Shown here piece by piece: positions 27,043 to 34,760 of a stretch of 64,000 bases of DNA. Positions within the stretch are counted from its first letter, which is position 1; each line of letters starts with the position of its first letter. A program made the translations under genes and the position numbers. The stretch is from Flavobacterium flevense (lineage in GTDB: Bacteria; Bacteroidota; Bacteroidia; Flavobacteriales; Flavobacteriaceae). The stretch is taken from NCBI RefSeq assembly GCF_900142775.1, contig NZ_FRCC01000010.1, forward strand, positions 1 to 64,000, in the 5' to 3' direction. The notes under the pieces were generated by a model that saw nothing but the letters and a program-made list of their open reading frames with translations, made no database searches and was not told the origin of the DNA.

Positions 27043-28521
27043 ATGAAATTAAATTATCTAAAAAGAGCTGGTGTTTTGTCAGTATTAGGATTAGCAGTTT
27101 TAAGTTGTCAAAATGATGACGATAATTCAAATAAAGAAAATGCCGATATTGATTTTGCAAATGTTTCCTCAGTTCCTGCTTTAGTAGTGGCAAAAGAAGG
27201 TTTTGAAGACCTGAAAATTACTTCAATGATTAGTAGTCCTGATGTATTATCTCAATCACCTAACTTTGTTTACGGTGCACAACCTGACGGAGCGGGATTT
27301 ATGAAAGATCCTAATGGAGATGGCTATATGATGATTACAAATCACGAGATTTTACAATCAGTTTCCAGAGTTTATTTTGATAAAACACTTAAACCTGTAA
27401 AAGGAGAATATATAGTTGACGGAATTGGAGGAATGACTCGTTTATGTTCTGCTACATTAGCGACTCCTGCGATAAATGGATTTGGTCCAATGTTTTTAAC
27501 AGCAGGAGAAAGCGGTGAAGAAAGTATGGTTCACGGAATTGATCCTTTTAGTTCATCCAATGAAAAAAGCAGAAAAGACAGAGTTTTACCAGCTTTAGGA
27601 AAAGCAAGTATGGAAAATGCTGTACCGCTTACTAAAGAAGCTTATTCCGGAAAAACGGTAATTTTAATTGGAGAGGATCAATCTTACGGAACTTCTCACG
27701 CCAGTGCGGGACAGGTAATTATGTATGTAAGTAATACTGTTGGAGATTTAAATAATGGAAAATTGTATGCTTTAAAAAGAAATGACGGAGTTCAGGCTGA
27801 AATGACTATGGGAATTGGAAGTTCATTTGATGTTTCATTTGTTGAAATTCCAAATGCTAAGAACCTGACAGGTGCACAAATTAATACTACTGTAAATAGT
27901 TTAGGTGCTATTCGTTTTTCAAGAGTAGAAGATGTTGATTACAGAAAAGGTTCTGCAAAAAATAACCGTGAAATCTATTTTACTGCTACAGGTCAGGCAA
28001 GTAGTAACGCTCCTGTGGATGGATACACGATGTGGGGAAGAGTTTATAAATTGAACTTAGATGATAAAAATCCATTAGTTGGTAAACTGGAATTAGTAGT
28101 TGAAGGTGATTCTACACCGGGTACGGGAATTATCAATCCGGATAACATTTGTGTAACTGAAAACTATGTGTACATTCAGGAAGATGGAGATTCTTATTAT
28201 ACCGCTGCAAAACATGACTCTTATATTTGGCAATACAACATTGCGACTAAAGTAAACAAACCTTGGTTGACTATGAATCACAAGCGTGAGGATGCAACAT
28301 GGAATGCAACTTACAACCAGACAGGTGTAATGAAATTTGGTAGCTGGGAATATGGTGCCATGGAAGATATCTCAGATGTTATTGGGGTTCCAAATACTTT
28401 TATCGTAAATATTCACCCTCATACATGGCAGAAAGAAGCTTTCAAATATGCTGATGGAAGTAAAGTAAATACCAATATGGAAGGTGGTCAAACCGTAATA
28501 ATAAGAAACGTTCAAAGATAA
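27043..28521 (+). CDS. PhoX-like (DUF839) phosphatase lipoprotein
   Basis: This 492-residue secreted lipoprotein has a signal ending at Cys22, followed by QNDDDNSN. The acidic stretch resembles the flavobacterial lipoprotein export signal, so surface exposure is likely. The body has features of PhoX/DUF839 beta-propeller phosphatases: GYMMITNHE near the start, HGIDPFSSSN, ILIGEDQSYG, GDSTPGTGIINPDNICVT and YVYIQEDGD. Known PhoX enzymes are Ca/Fe-dependent alkaline phosphatases; metal ligands here are not proven. The ATG at 27043 is chosen over an in-frame TTG at 27016 because it starts directly at the signal peptide. A hairpin separates it from the peroxidase gene. Confidence 0.8.
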   Translation: MKLNYLKRAGVLSVLGLAVLSCQNDDDNSNKENADIDFANVSSVPALVVAKEGFEDLKITSMISSPDVLSQSPNFVYGAQPDGAGFMKDPNGDGYMMITNHEILQSVSRVYFDKTLKPVKGEYIVDGIGGMTRLCSATLATPAINGFGPMFLTAGESGEESMVHGIDPFSSSNEKSRKDRVLPALGKASMENAVPLTKEAYSGKTVILIGEDQSYGTSHASAGQVIMYVSNTVGDLNNGKLYALKRNDGVQAEMTMGIGSSFDVSFVEIPNAKNLTGAQINTTVNSLGAIRFSRVEDVDYRKGSAKNNREIYFTATGQASSNAPVDGYTMWGRVYKLNLDDKNPLVGKLELVVEGDSTPGTGIINPDNICVTENYVYIQEDGDSYYTAAKHDSYIWQYNIATKVNKPWLTMNHKREDATWNATYNQTGVMKFGSWEYGAMEDISDVIGVPNTFIVNIHPHTWQKEAFKYADGSKVNTNMEGGQTVIIRNVQR

Positions 28522-28545
28522 TTTTTGAAATTTATACATACCAAA

Positions 28546-28576
28546 AAAACAGCCCTTTTACAGGGTTGTTTTTTGC
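28546..28576 (+). terminator. Terminator between phosphatase and peroxidase genes
   Basis: AACAGCCCT pairs with AGGGTTGTT (wobble included), followed by a T run, 19 bases before the next ATG. Confidence 0.75.
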
Positions 28577-28594
28577 TTTTATTTACCTAAAAAA

Positions 28595-30412
28595 ATGAAA
28601 TTGTTTAAAAGTAATTGTACCACAAAAGTAATCCTTACTCTCAATTTAGCACTTTTAATTTTATTATCAGCCTGCGAAAAAAAATATGTTGAGATAACTG
28701 CACAGCAGGAGTTAATTTCAGATATTGAAAAACTAAATCAGGAAGTTGTTGAATTTGAGAAAATTGCTGAAAAAAGTAACGACTCCAAAAAGATTCAACA
28801 AGCCTTTAAAAAGGCACGATTATCATACAAAAAGATAGAATGGGCGGTTGAATATTTTACACCCCATCCAGCCCGATTTGTAAACGGACCTGCTTTAGAC
28901 GAACTGGAAGTTGCCGAAAATACCTTTATTCCACCCAATGGTTTTCAGGTAATTGAAGAAATGATTTTTCCGGATTATCGTCTTGAAAACAAAGCCGATT
29001 TAATTCGTACCATTAAAATATTAAATGGAAATTTTAAGCAAATCCAGCAGCATATAAGTGCAATTACAATTTCTGATGCACATATTTTAGATGCTTCAAA
29101 AATGGAAATCAACCGAATTCTGGCATTAGGAATTACAGGATTTGATTCGCCAATAGCTTTTCAGTCTATTCCGGAAGCAGCTAGCAGCCTGAGTTCAATA
29201 GGTAAATTAATTTCGAAAATGAATTTTGAAAGCGCTGAATCTGTTCAGTGTGAAAATGAAATTAATAAATTAGTAAATCAGGCAATACATTATTGTGATT
29301 CGAATAGTGATTTTAAAACGTTTGACAGAGCTCATTTTATCAAAAATTTTCTAAATCCGATTAGCAAAAAGTTAGTTGCTTTTCAAAAAATCAATAAAAT
29401 AGAAAATGTGGATCGTAATAATGTTGTGAACCCTAAAGCAATAACTATTTTTGATAAAGATGCTTTTGATGTAAATGCATTTATTCCTTCGGAAGAATAT
29501 GCTTATTCTGCAGATAAGGCCACTTTAGGGAAGCAATTATTTTATGAAAACGCTTTGTCAGATGATAAAACCAGAAGCTGTTCTTCCTGTCATAATCCTG
29601 AAAAAGCTTTTACGGATGGCCTGAAAACGAACCAATCGTTAACCGGAAGTAACTTAAACAGAAATACACCAACCTTAACGTATGCTTCATTGCAGAATGC
29701 ACAATTTTGGGACATGCGTCAATTGGATTTGGAAAAACAAAGTCTGGATGTAATTACTAATAAAGATGAAATGCATGGGAATGTGGCTAACGCAATCCAA
29801 CTATTAAGTAAAGATGCAGCTTATCAAAAACTGTTTAAAAAAGCATTTCCAAAATCTGAAAAAATTGAAGAATGGCAGGTTCAAAATGCTTTAGCGAGCT
29901 ACATACGTTCATTGAATGCTTTTGACAGTAGATTTGATAAGTATATGCGTGGTGATTCAGATGATTTTACCGCCGAAGAAAAATTAGGATTTAATCTTTT
30001 TGCAGGAAAAGCTAAATGTGCTACTTGTCATTTTATTCCTTTGTTTAATGGAACTGTTCCTCCAAATTATCAAAAAACAGAGCAGGAAGTGATTGGTACA
30101 CCAGCGGATAAAAATGGTAAAAAAATCAGTCCTGATTTAGGGAGATACATACAATACCAAATGCCTCAGTTAAAAAATGCTTTCAAAACACCATCGTTAA
30201 GAAATGTTGCTGTTACGGCACCCTATATGCACAATGGAGTTTATACCACATTAGAAGAAGTAGTTGATTTTTATAATAAAGGAGGCGGTGTTGGTCTGGG
30301 AATTGCTGTTGAAAATCAAACTTTACCCGCTGATCCATTGGAATTAAACGAAAAAGAAATCAAAGCTTTAGTTGCTTTTATGAAAACCCTGACTGATAAG
30401 GCTTATCAATAA
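28595..30412 (+). CDS. Di-haem cytochrome c peroxidase with N-terminal imelysin-like region, lipoprotein
   Basis: This 605-residue protein has a signal ending at Cys27 (LLSAC). Residues ~30-270 are helical and include GPALDELEVAEN and GFQVIEEMIF, which resemble the GxHxxE region of imelysin/EfeO-type proteins, with Gln in place of His. The C-terminal ~310 residues form a bacterial di-haem cytochrome c peroxidase/MauG-type domain with haem sites C329-x2-C332-H333 and C475-x2-C478-H479, plus MHNGVYTTLEEVVDFYNKGG near the end. It would reduce peroxide or oxidise a partner in the periplasm. The haem sites are certain; the N-terminal assignment is an inference. Confidence 0.88.
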   Translation: MKLFKSNCTTKVILTLNLALLILLSACEKKYVEITAQQELISDIEKLNQEVVEFEKIAEKSNDSKKIQQAFKKARLSYKKIEWAVEYFTPHPARFVNGPALDELEVAENTFIPPNGFQVIEEMIFPDYRLENKADLIRTIKILNGNFKQIQQHISAITISDAHILDASKMEINRILALGITGFDSPIAFQSIPEAASSLSSIGKLISKMNFESAESVQCENEINKLVNQAIHYCDSNSDFKTFDRAHFIKNFLNPISKKLVAFQKINKIENVDRNNVVNPKAITIFDKDAFDVNAFIPSEEYAYSADKATLGKQLFYENALSDDKTRSCSSCHNPEKAFTDGLKTNQSLTGSNLNRNTPTLTYASLQNAQFWDMRQLDLEKQSLDVITNKDEMHGNVANAIQLLSKDAAYQKLFKKAFPKSEKIEEWQVQNALASYIRSLNAFDSRFDKYMRGDSDDFTAEEKLGFNLFAGKAKCATCHFIPLFNGTVPPNYQKTEQEVIGTPADKNGKKISPDLGRYIQYQMPQLKNAFKTPSLRNVAVTAPYMHNGVYTTLEEVVDFYNKGGGVGLGIAVENQTLPADPLELNEKEIKALVAFMKTLTDKAYQ

Positions 30413-30513
30413 TTGGTACCGTAAAAAATAAATTGGAATGTCTGCTCAGCTATTTATTGTTTCTCTAATAATGTTATATTTGTATTCTTTAAAAAAATTA
30501 AATTTATAATATT

Positions 30514-32205
30514 ATGTCAGACGATAAAAAGGTAATTTTCTCAATGCAAAAATTGAGTAAAACCTATCAGGGAGCAGATAAACCTGTTCTTAAAAATATC
30601 TTTTTGAGTTTCTTTTACGGAGCTAAAATTGGTATTCTGGGTTTAAATGGTTCAGGAAAATCTTCTCTTTTAAAAATTATTGCAGGTGTTGATAAAAACT
30701 ATCAGGGAGATGTGGTTTTTCAACCGGGTTACACTGTTGGATACTTAGAACAAGAACCTATTTTAGATGATTCTAAAACTGTTTTAGAAATTGTTCAGGA
30801 AGGTGCAGCAGAAACGATGGCTGTTTTAGCAGAATACAATCAAATTAACGACTTGTTTGGTCTTGAAGAAAACTATTCTGATCCGGACAAAATGGATAAG
30901 TTGATGGATCGTCAAGCTGCTTTACAGGACAAAATAGATGCATTGGGAGCCTGGGAAATTGATACTAAGTTAGAAATTGCCATGGATGCTTTGCGTACTC
31001 CGGATGGTGATACACCTATTAAAAACCTTTCAGGTGGTGAGCGTCGTCGTGTTGCTTTGTGTCGTTTATTATTGCAACAACCGGATGTATTGCTATTAGA
31101 TGAGCCTACTAACCACCTGGATGCTGAGTCAGTACTTTGGTTAGAACAACACTTAGCACAATATTCAGGAACTGTAATTGCAGTAACACACGACCGTTAT
31201 TTCTTAGATAATGTTGCAGGTTGGATTTTAGAGTTGGACAGAGGAGAAGGTATTCCATGGAAAGGGAATTATTCTTCCTGGTTAGACCAAAAATCAAGCA
31301 GAATGGCTCTGGAAGAAAAAGTAGCTTCTAAACGCAGAAAGAACTTAGAAAGAGAGTTGGATTGGGTACGTCAGGGAGCTAAAGGACGCCAAACGAAGCA
31401 AAAAGCACGTTTACAGAATTACGATAAATTATTGAACGAAGACCAAAAACAATTGGACGAAAATTTGGAAATTTATATTCCAAATGGTCCAAGATTGGGA
31501 ACCAATGTTATTGAAGCTAAAAATGTAGCTAAAGCTTTTGGAGAAAAATTATTGTATGATAATTTGAACTTTACTTTGCCACAAGCCGGAATTGTTGGAA
31601 TTATTGGGCCGAATGGTGCCGGTAAATCAACTATCTTCAAAATGATTATGGGCGAACAACAAACAGATAGTGGGGAGTTTTCTGTTGGTGAAACTGTAAA
31701 AATAGCTTATGTAGATCAGTCCCATTCGAATATTGATCCTAATAAATCTATCTGGGAGAACTTTGCTGATGGCCAGGAATTAATTATGATGGGAGGAAAG
31801 CAAGTAAATTCTCGTGCTTATTTATCTCGTTTTAACTTTGGTGGGGGTGAACAAAACAAAAAAGTATCGATGCTATCCGGAGGAGAACGTAACCGTTTGC
31901 ACCTGGCGATGACTTTGAAAGAAGAAGGAAACGTATTGTTGCTGGATGAGCCTACAAATGATTTGGACGTAAACACACTTCGTGCCTTAGAAGAAGGTTT
32001 AGAAAAATTTGCCGGATGTGCGGTTGTTATTTCGCACGACAGATGGTTTTTAGATCGTATTTGTACGCACATTTTAGCTTTCGAAGGAGATTCTGAAGTG
32101 TATTATTTTGAAGGAGGCTTCTCTGAATATGAAGAAAATAAAAAGAAACGTCTTGGTGGTGATTTAACGCCAAAACGTTTGAAATACAAGAAATTAATCA
32201 GATAA
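30514..32205 (+). CDS. ettA: Energy-dependent translational throttle protein EttA (ABC-F)
   Basis: This 563-residue soluble ABC-F ATPase binds the ribosomal E site and gates translation elongation according to energy state. It has two ABC domains without membrane segments: Walker A GLNGSGKSS and signature LSGGERRRVALCR in the first, and Walker A GPNGAGKST and LSGGERNRLHLAM in the second. The inter-domain linker is basic (GRQTKQKARLQNYDKL). The C-terminal RLGGDLTPKRLKYKKL ending is typical of EttA. Length is normal. It is a single gene with a strong terminator shared with the convergent ABC exporter. Confidence 0.95.
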   Translation: MSDDKKVIFSMQKLSKTYQGADKPVLKNIFLSFFYGAKIGILGLNGSGKSSLLKIIAGVDKNYQGDVVFQPGYTVGYLEQEPILDDSKTVLEIVQEGAAETMAVLAEYNQINDLFGLEENYSDPDKMDKLMDRQAALQDKIDALGAWEIDTKLEIAMDALRTPDGDTPIKNLSGGERRRVALCRLLLQQPDVLLLDEPTNHLDAESVLWLEQHLAQYSGTVIAVTHDRYFLDNVAGWILELDRGEGIPWKGNYSSWLDQKSSRMALEEKVASKRRKNLERELDWVRQGAKGRQTKQKARLQNYDKLLNEDQKQLDENLEIYIPNGPRLGTNVIEAKNVAKAFGEKLLYDNLNFTLPQAGIVGIIGPNGAGKSTIFKMIMGEQQTDSGEFSVGETVKIAYVDQSHSNIDPNKSIWENFADGQELIMMGGKQVNSRAYLSRFNFGGGEQNKKVSMLSGGERNRLHLAMTLKEEGNVLLLDEPTNDLDVNTLRALEEGLEKFAGCAVVISHDRWFLDRICTHILAFEGDSEVYYFEGGFSEYEENKKKRLGGDLTPKRLKYKKLIR

Positions 32206-32225
32206 TAAATCTGGATTAATAGCAT

Positions 32226-32264
32226 GAAAAAAGGGATGATTTTATTTGAATCATCCCTTTTTTA
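32226..32264. terminator. Bidirectional terminator between ettA and the ABC exporter
   Basis: AAAAAAGGGATGATT and AATCATCCCTTTTTT form a perfect stem with flanking A and T runs, in the 71-base gap between convergent genes. Confidence 0.9.
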
Positions 32265-32276
32265 TTACCTATTATT

Positions 32277-34067
32277 TTATGAATTACTAAACTGCAGATT
32301 ACTCAGGTTTTTATAAATTCCGTTTTCAAGACCAATTAATTCTAAATGCGTTCCTTGTTCGCTAATCACTCCATTATCAATTACTAAAATCTGATCAGCT
32401 GAACGGATAGTGGCCAGGCGATGCGCGATAATGATACTGGTTCTTCCTTCCATCAAAATTTCTAAAGCTTCCTGAACTAGTTTTTCGCTTTCACTGTCTA
32501 ATGATGATGTGGCTTCGTCAAGAATTAAAATACTAGGATTTTTAAGCAAAGCACGGGCAATAGCAATACGCTGTCTTTGTCCGCCGGAAAGTTTGATTCC
32601 TCTTTCTCCCACAATAGTTTCCATTTTTTCAGGAAAACTTTCAATAAAATTCAGGGCATTAGCTTGTTGGGCTGCAGCCAAAATTTCTTCATCGGTCGCA
32701 CTTGGTTTACCATAAGCGATATTTTCTTTGATGGTTCCTCCAAATAAAATTACATCCTGCGGAACAATACTCATATTACCACGTAAATCTTCTAAATCGT
32801 ACTCATAAATGTTTTTACCATCAATAAGAATTGATCCGCTACTAATATCGTAAAAACGTAATAACAAAGAAGCAATCGTTGATTTTCCGGCACCACTTGG
32901 TCCCACTACAGCAATTTTTTGTCCAAAACCGGCTGAGAAATTAACATCCTTTAAAACCTGGATTTCTTTTCTTGAAGGATAACTAAAAGCTACATTTTTA
33001 AAATCTACGGTTCCTTTTAACTTAGGAGTTGTAGTTTCATGAACTTGAGTATTGATTTTTTCAGGGGTTTCATCCAATAATTCAAAAACACGTTCTGTGG
33101 CACCTACCGCTTTTTGGATTTGAGCATACATCTCAGCAATTCCGCCAAAGGAAGCGCCTATGAAAGTAGTATATAGTACAAATGAAATCAAATCACCTAC
33201 ACCTTCGACTTCACCTTTGATAGTTAATGTTATTCCGTACCAAACTACGACTACCACACAACCAAAAAGGCACAGGATAATAAAGGAAGCAAAATAACCT
33301 CTGTATTGACCACCCTTAATGGCAATGGCTACAATTTCTTTAATTTTGTTTTTGTAACGTTGTAATTCGTACCATTCATTTGCAAAAGCTTTTACGTTAC
33401 TAATTCCTTGTAAGGTTTCCTCAACGATTACCTGGCTTTCAGCAACTTTATCCTGCGTCATTTTTCCGTATTTTCGAATAAATCTTCCAAAAATTACTGC
33501 TGCTACCGCAACAACCGGAACAATGCAAAGCATCATAATAGTCAACTTGGGACTAATGCTTCCTAAAATGACAAATCCACCTATAATTAAGATAAACTGT
33601 CTAAGGAATTCGGCTATAGTTGTGGTAAGTGTGTCTTGTAATTGTGAAATATCGGCACTAATACGGCTGTTTAATTCACCTACACGCTTTTGAGAGAAAA
33701 ACGACATAGGGAGCTTAATCAAATTTTCGTACAATGCAAAACGAATATTAGATAAGGTGTTTTCGGTGAAATTTACAAAAAGCGAAATTCTGAAAAAAGA
33801 AAAAATAGCCTGAAGCATTAAGATTCCCATCAACGCTATAGCTATTTCATTGGCTTTGTCTAAATCTTTATTGGTAACGCAGTCTACTAACATTCCCATC
33901 AATTTAGGGAAAGCAAGGGCAGTAGCACTGGTTAGTAATAAAAAAACTAATCCGATAAAAAATTTAAATTTATGATTTTTAGAATATTTGAATATTCGTA
34001 AGGCTTTTTGGAGTGAGCTGGTTGTTAATTTTGCTTTAGGTAAATCATTTTCTTTGAAACGAGCCAT
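32277..34067 (-). CDS. ABC transporter, fused permease and ATPase (MsbA/BmrA-like exporter)
   Basis: This 596-residue half-transporter forms a homodimeric exporter. The N-terminal domain has six hydrophobic segments, the first around FFIGLVFLLLTSATALAF and the last pair around YFASFIILCLFGCVVVVVWYG. The ATPase half has Walker A GPSGAGKST, signature LSGGQRQRIAIARAL, Walker B ILILDEATSSLD and an H-loop in IIIAHRLATI. The substrate could be lipid or drug; the sequence does not decide. Transcription runs away from the tRNA-Val gene; the gap between them holds the tRNA promoter. Confidence 0.93.
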   Translation of the reverse strand: MARFKENDLPKAKLTTSSLQKALRIFKYSKNHKFKFFIGLVFLLLTSATALAFPKLMGMLVDCVTNKDLDKANEIAIALMGILMLQAIFSFFRISLFVNFTENTLSNIRFALYENLIKLPMSFFSQKRVGELNSRISADISQLQDTLTTTIAEFLRQFILIIGGFVILGSISPKLTIMMLCIVPVVAVAAVIFGRFIRKYGKMTQDKVAESQVIVEETLQGISNVKAFANEWYELQRYKNKIKEIVAIAIKGGQYRGYFASFIILCLFGCVVVVVWYGITLTIKGEVEGVGDLISFVLYTTFIGASFGGIAEMYAQIQKAVGATERVFELLDETPEKINTQVHETTTPKLKGTVDFKNVAFSYPSRKEIQVLKDVNFSAGFGQKIAVVGPSGAGKSTIASLLLRFYDISSGSILIDGKNIYEYDLEDLRGNMSIVPQDVILFGGTIKENIAYGKPSATDEEILAAAQQANALNFIESFPEKMETIVGERGIKLSGGQRQRIAIARALLKNPSILILDEATSSLDSESEKLVQEALEILMEGRTSIIIAHRLATIRSADQILVIDNGVISEQGTHLELIGLENGIYKNLSNLQFSNS

Positions 34068-34199
34068 AGTATTGAATTTGTTTTCACAAATGTAATACTC
34101 TCAAAGGGTATTACAAAAAAATAGTAAATCATTAAAATGTTGTTAGTGAGGTGCTAAGAAATTAATGATGTTTTTTTATGAATTTATTTTTGAAAAACA

Positions 34200-34230
34200 C
34201 TTGTAAATATAAAATCTAGCTGTATATTTG
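34200..34230 (+). promoter_or_regulatory. Promoter of tRNA-Val
   Basis: TTG at 34201-34203 is followed by 19 bases and then TATATTTG at 34223-34230, which agrees with the Bacteroidota consensus (TTTG, N19, TAnnTTTG). The tRNA starts 35 bases after the -7 box. This is the best promoter match I found in the window. Confidence 0.65.
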
Positions 34231-34264
34231 CACACGCAATCAGCAATGATAGCACAATAAAATA

Positions 34265-34342
34265 GGGCGATTAGCTCAGCTGGTTCAGAGCACCTCGTTT
34301 ACACCGAGGGGGTCGGGGGTTCGAACCCCTCATCGCCCACCA
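34265..34342 (+). tRNA. tRNA-Val (anticodon UAC), CCA encoded
   Basis: A complete cloverleaf: acceptor GGGCGAT/ATCGCCC, D arm AGCTCAGCTGGTTCAGAGC, anticodon stem CCTCG/CGAGG with loop TTTACAC (anticodon TAC = Val), variable loop GGGTC, T arm GGGGG-TTCGAAC-CCCTC, discriminator A and encoded CCA. It has its own promoter upstream and terminator downstream. A truncated relative follows 300 bases downstream. Confidence 0.96.
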
Positions 34343-34348
34343 AAATTT

Positions 34349-34388
34349 AAAAACCTCCAAAGTCATTGATTTTGGAGGTTTTTTTTAT
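34349..34388 (+). terminator. Terminator of tRNA-Val
   Basis: AAACCTCCAAA pairs with TTTGGAGGTTT, with a T run after it, starting seven bases after the tRNA CCA end. It separates the tRNA from the GIY-YIG gene. Confidence 0.88.
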
Positions 34389-34399
34389 TCAAGACACTT

Positions 34400-34651
34400 A
34401 TGAGCTTTACTGTTTATATTTTATTTAGTGAAAGTAAAAATAGATTTTACATTGGATTCACTTCTAATCTAGAAGAAAGAATTATTCGTCACAATCAAAA
34501 GAGCAAAGGCTTCACAGGAAATACTAAAGACTGGAAAATAGTTTATACCGAAAACTACGATACTAAAGAACTTGCTCATATTAGAGAACTTCAGATTAAA
34601 TCATGGAAAAGCAGAATTAAAATTCAGGAATTAATTAATCCTAAAGATTAA
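34400..34651 (+). CDS. Small GIY-YIG nuclease domain protein, tRNA-associated
   Basis: This 83-residue single-domain protein has TVYILFSESKNRFYIGFTSNL (VYI...YIG), the Arg in EERIIRHNQ, and the catalytic-type Glu in LAHIRELQIKSWKSR. It is clearly different in sequence from the GIY-YIG protein at 21902. It starts just after the tRNA-Val terminator. Its last codon and stop (GAT TAA) are the first bases that match the tRNA-Val body in the downstream truncated copy, so the gene runs directly into a tRNA remnant. That junction suggests insertion into, or recombination with, a tRNA gene. The function and target are unknown; such genes recur next to RNA genes in Bacteroidota as far as I recall. Confidence 0.87.
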   Translation: MSFTVYILFSESKNRFYIGFTSNLEERIIRHNQKSKGFTGNTKDWKIVYTENYDTKELAHIRELQIKSWKSRIKIQELINPKD

Positions 34652-34720
34652 CTCAGCTGGTTTAGAGCATTCCGATTTCATCGGAAGTGGTCGGGGGTTC
34701 GAACCCCTCATCGCCCACCA
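34646..34720 (+). pseudogene. Truncated tRNA-like copy (tRNA-Val body, altered anticodon arm)
   Basis: From GATTAACTCAGCTGG onward this matches the D arm of the intact tRNA-Val. The last ~32 bases (GTCGGGGGTTCGAACCCC...ATCGCCCACCA) are identical to it. The 5' acceptor strand GGGCGAT is missing, replaced by the end of the GIY-YIG gene (CTAAAGAT), so only three acceptor pairs could form. The anticodon arm reads TTCCG-ATTTCAT-CGGAA, where the anticodon position would be TTC (Glu), and the variable loop is six bases rather than five. It should not mature as a normal tRNA. Confidence 0.82.
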
Positions 34721-34722
34721 AG

Positions 34723-34752
34723 AAACTCCTTAAGCAATTAGGGAGTTTTTTT
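34723..34752. terminator. Terminator after the tRNA remnant
   Basis: AAACTCCTTA pairs with TTAGGGAGTTT (one wobble, small bulge), followed by seven T. It also lies just beyond the stop of the convergent histidine kinase gene. Confidence 0.78.
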
Positions 34753-34760
34753 ATGCCTTT

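Noticed and set aside
34646..34720. A second functional tRNA-Val or tRNA-Glu gene
   Set aside because: The 5' acceptor strand is missing and the variable loop is irregular, so the cloverleaf cannot close; treated as a remnant.
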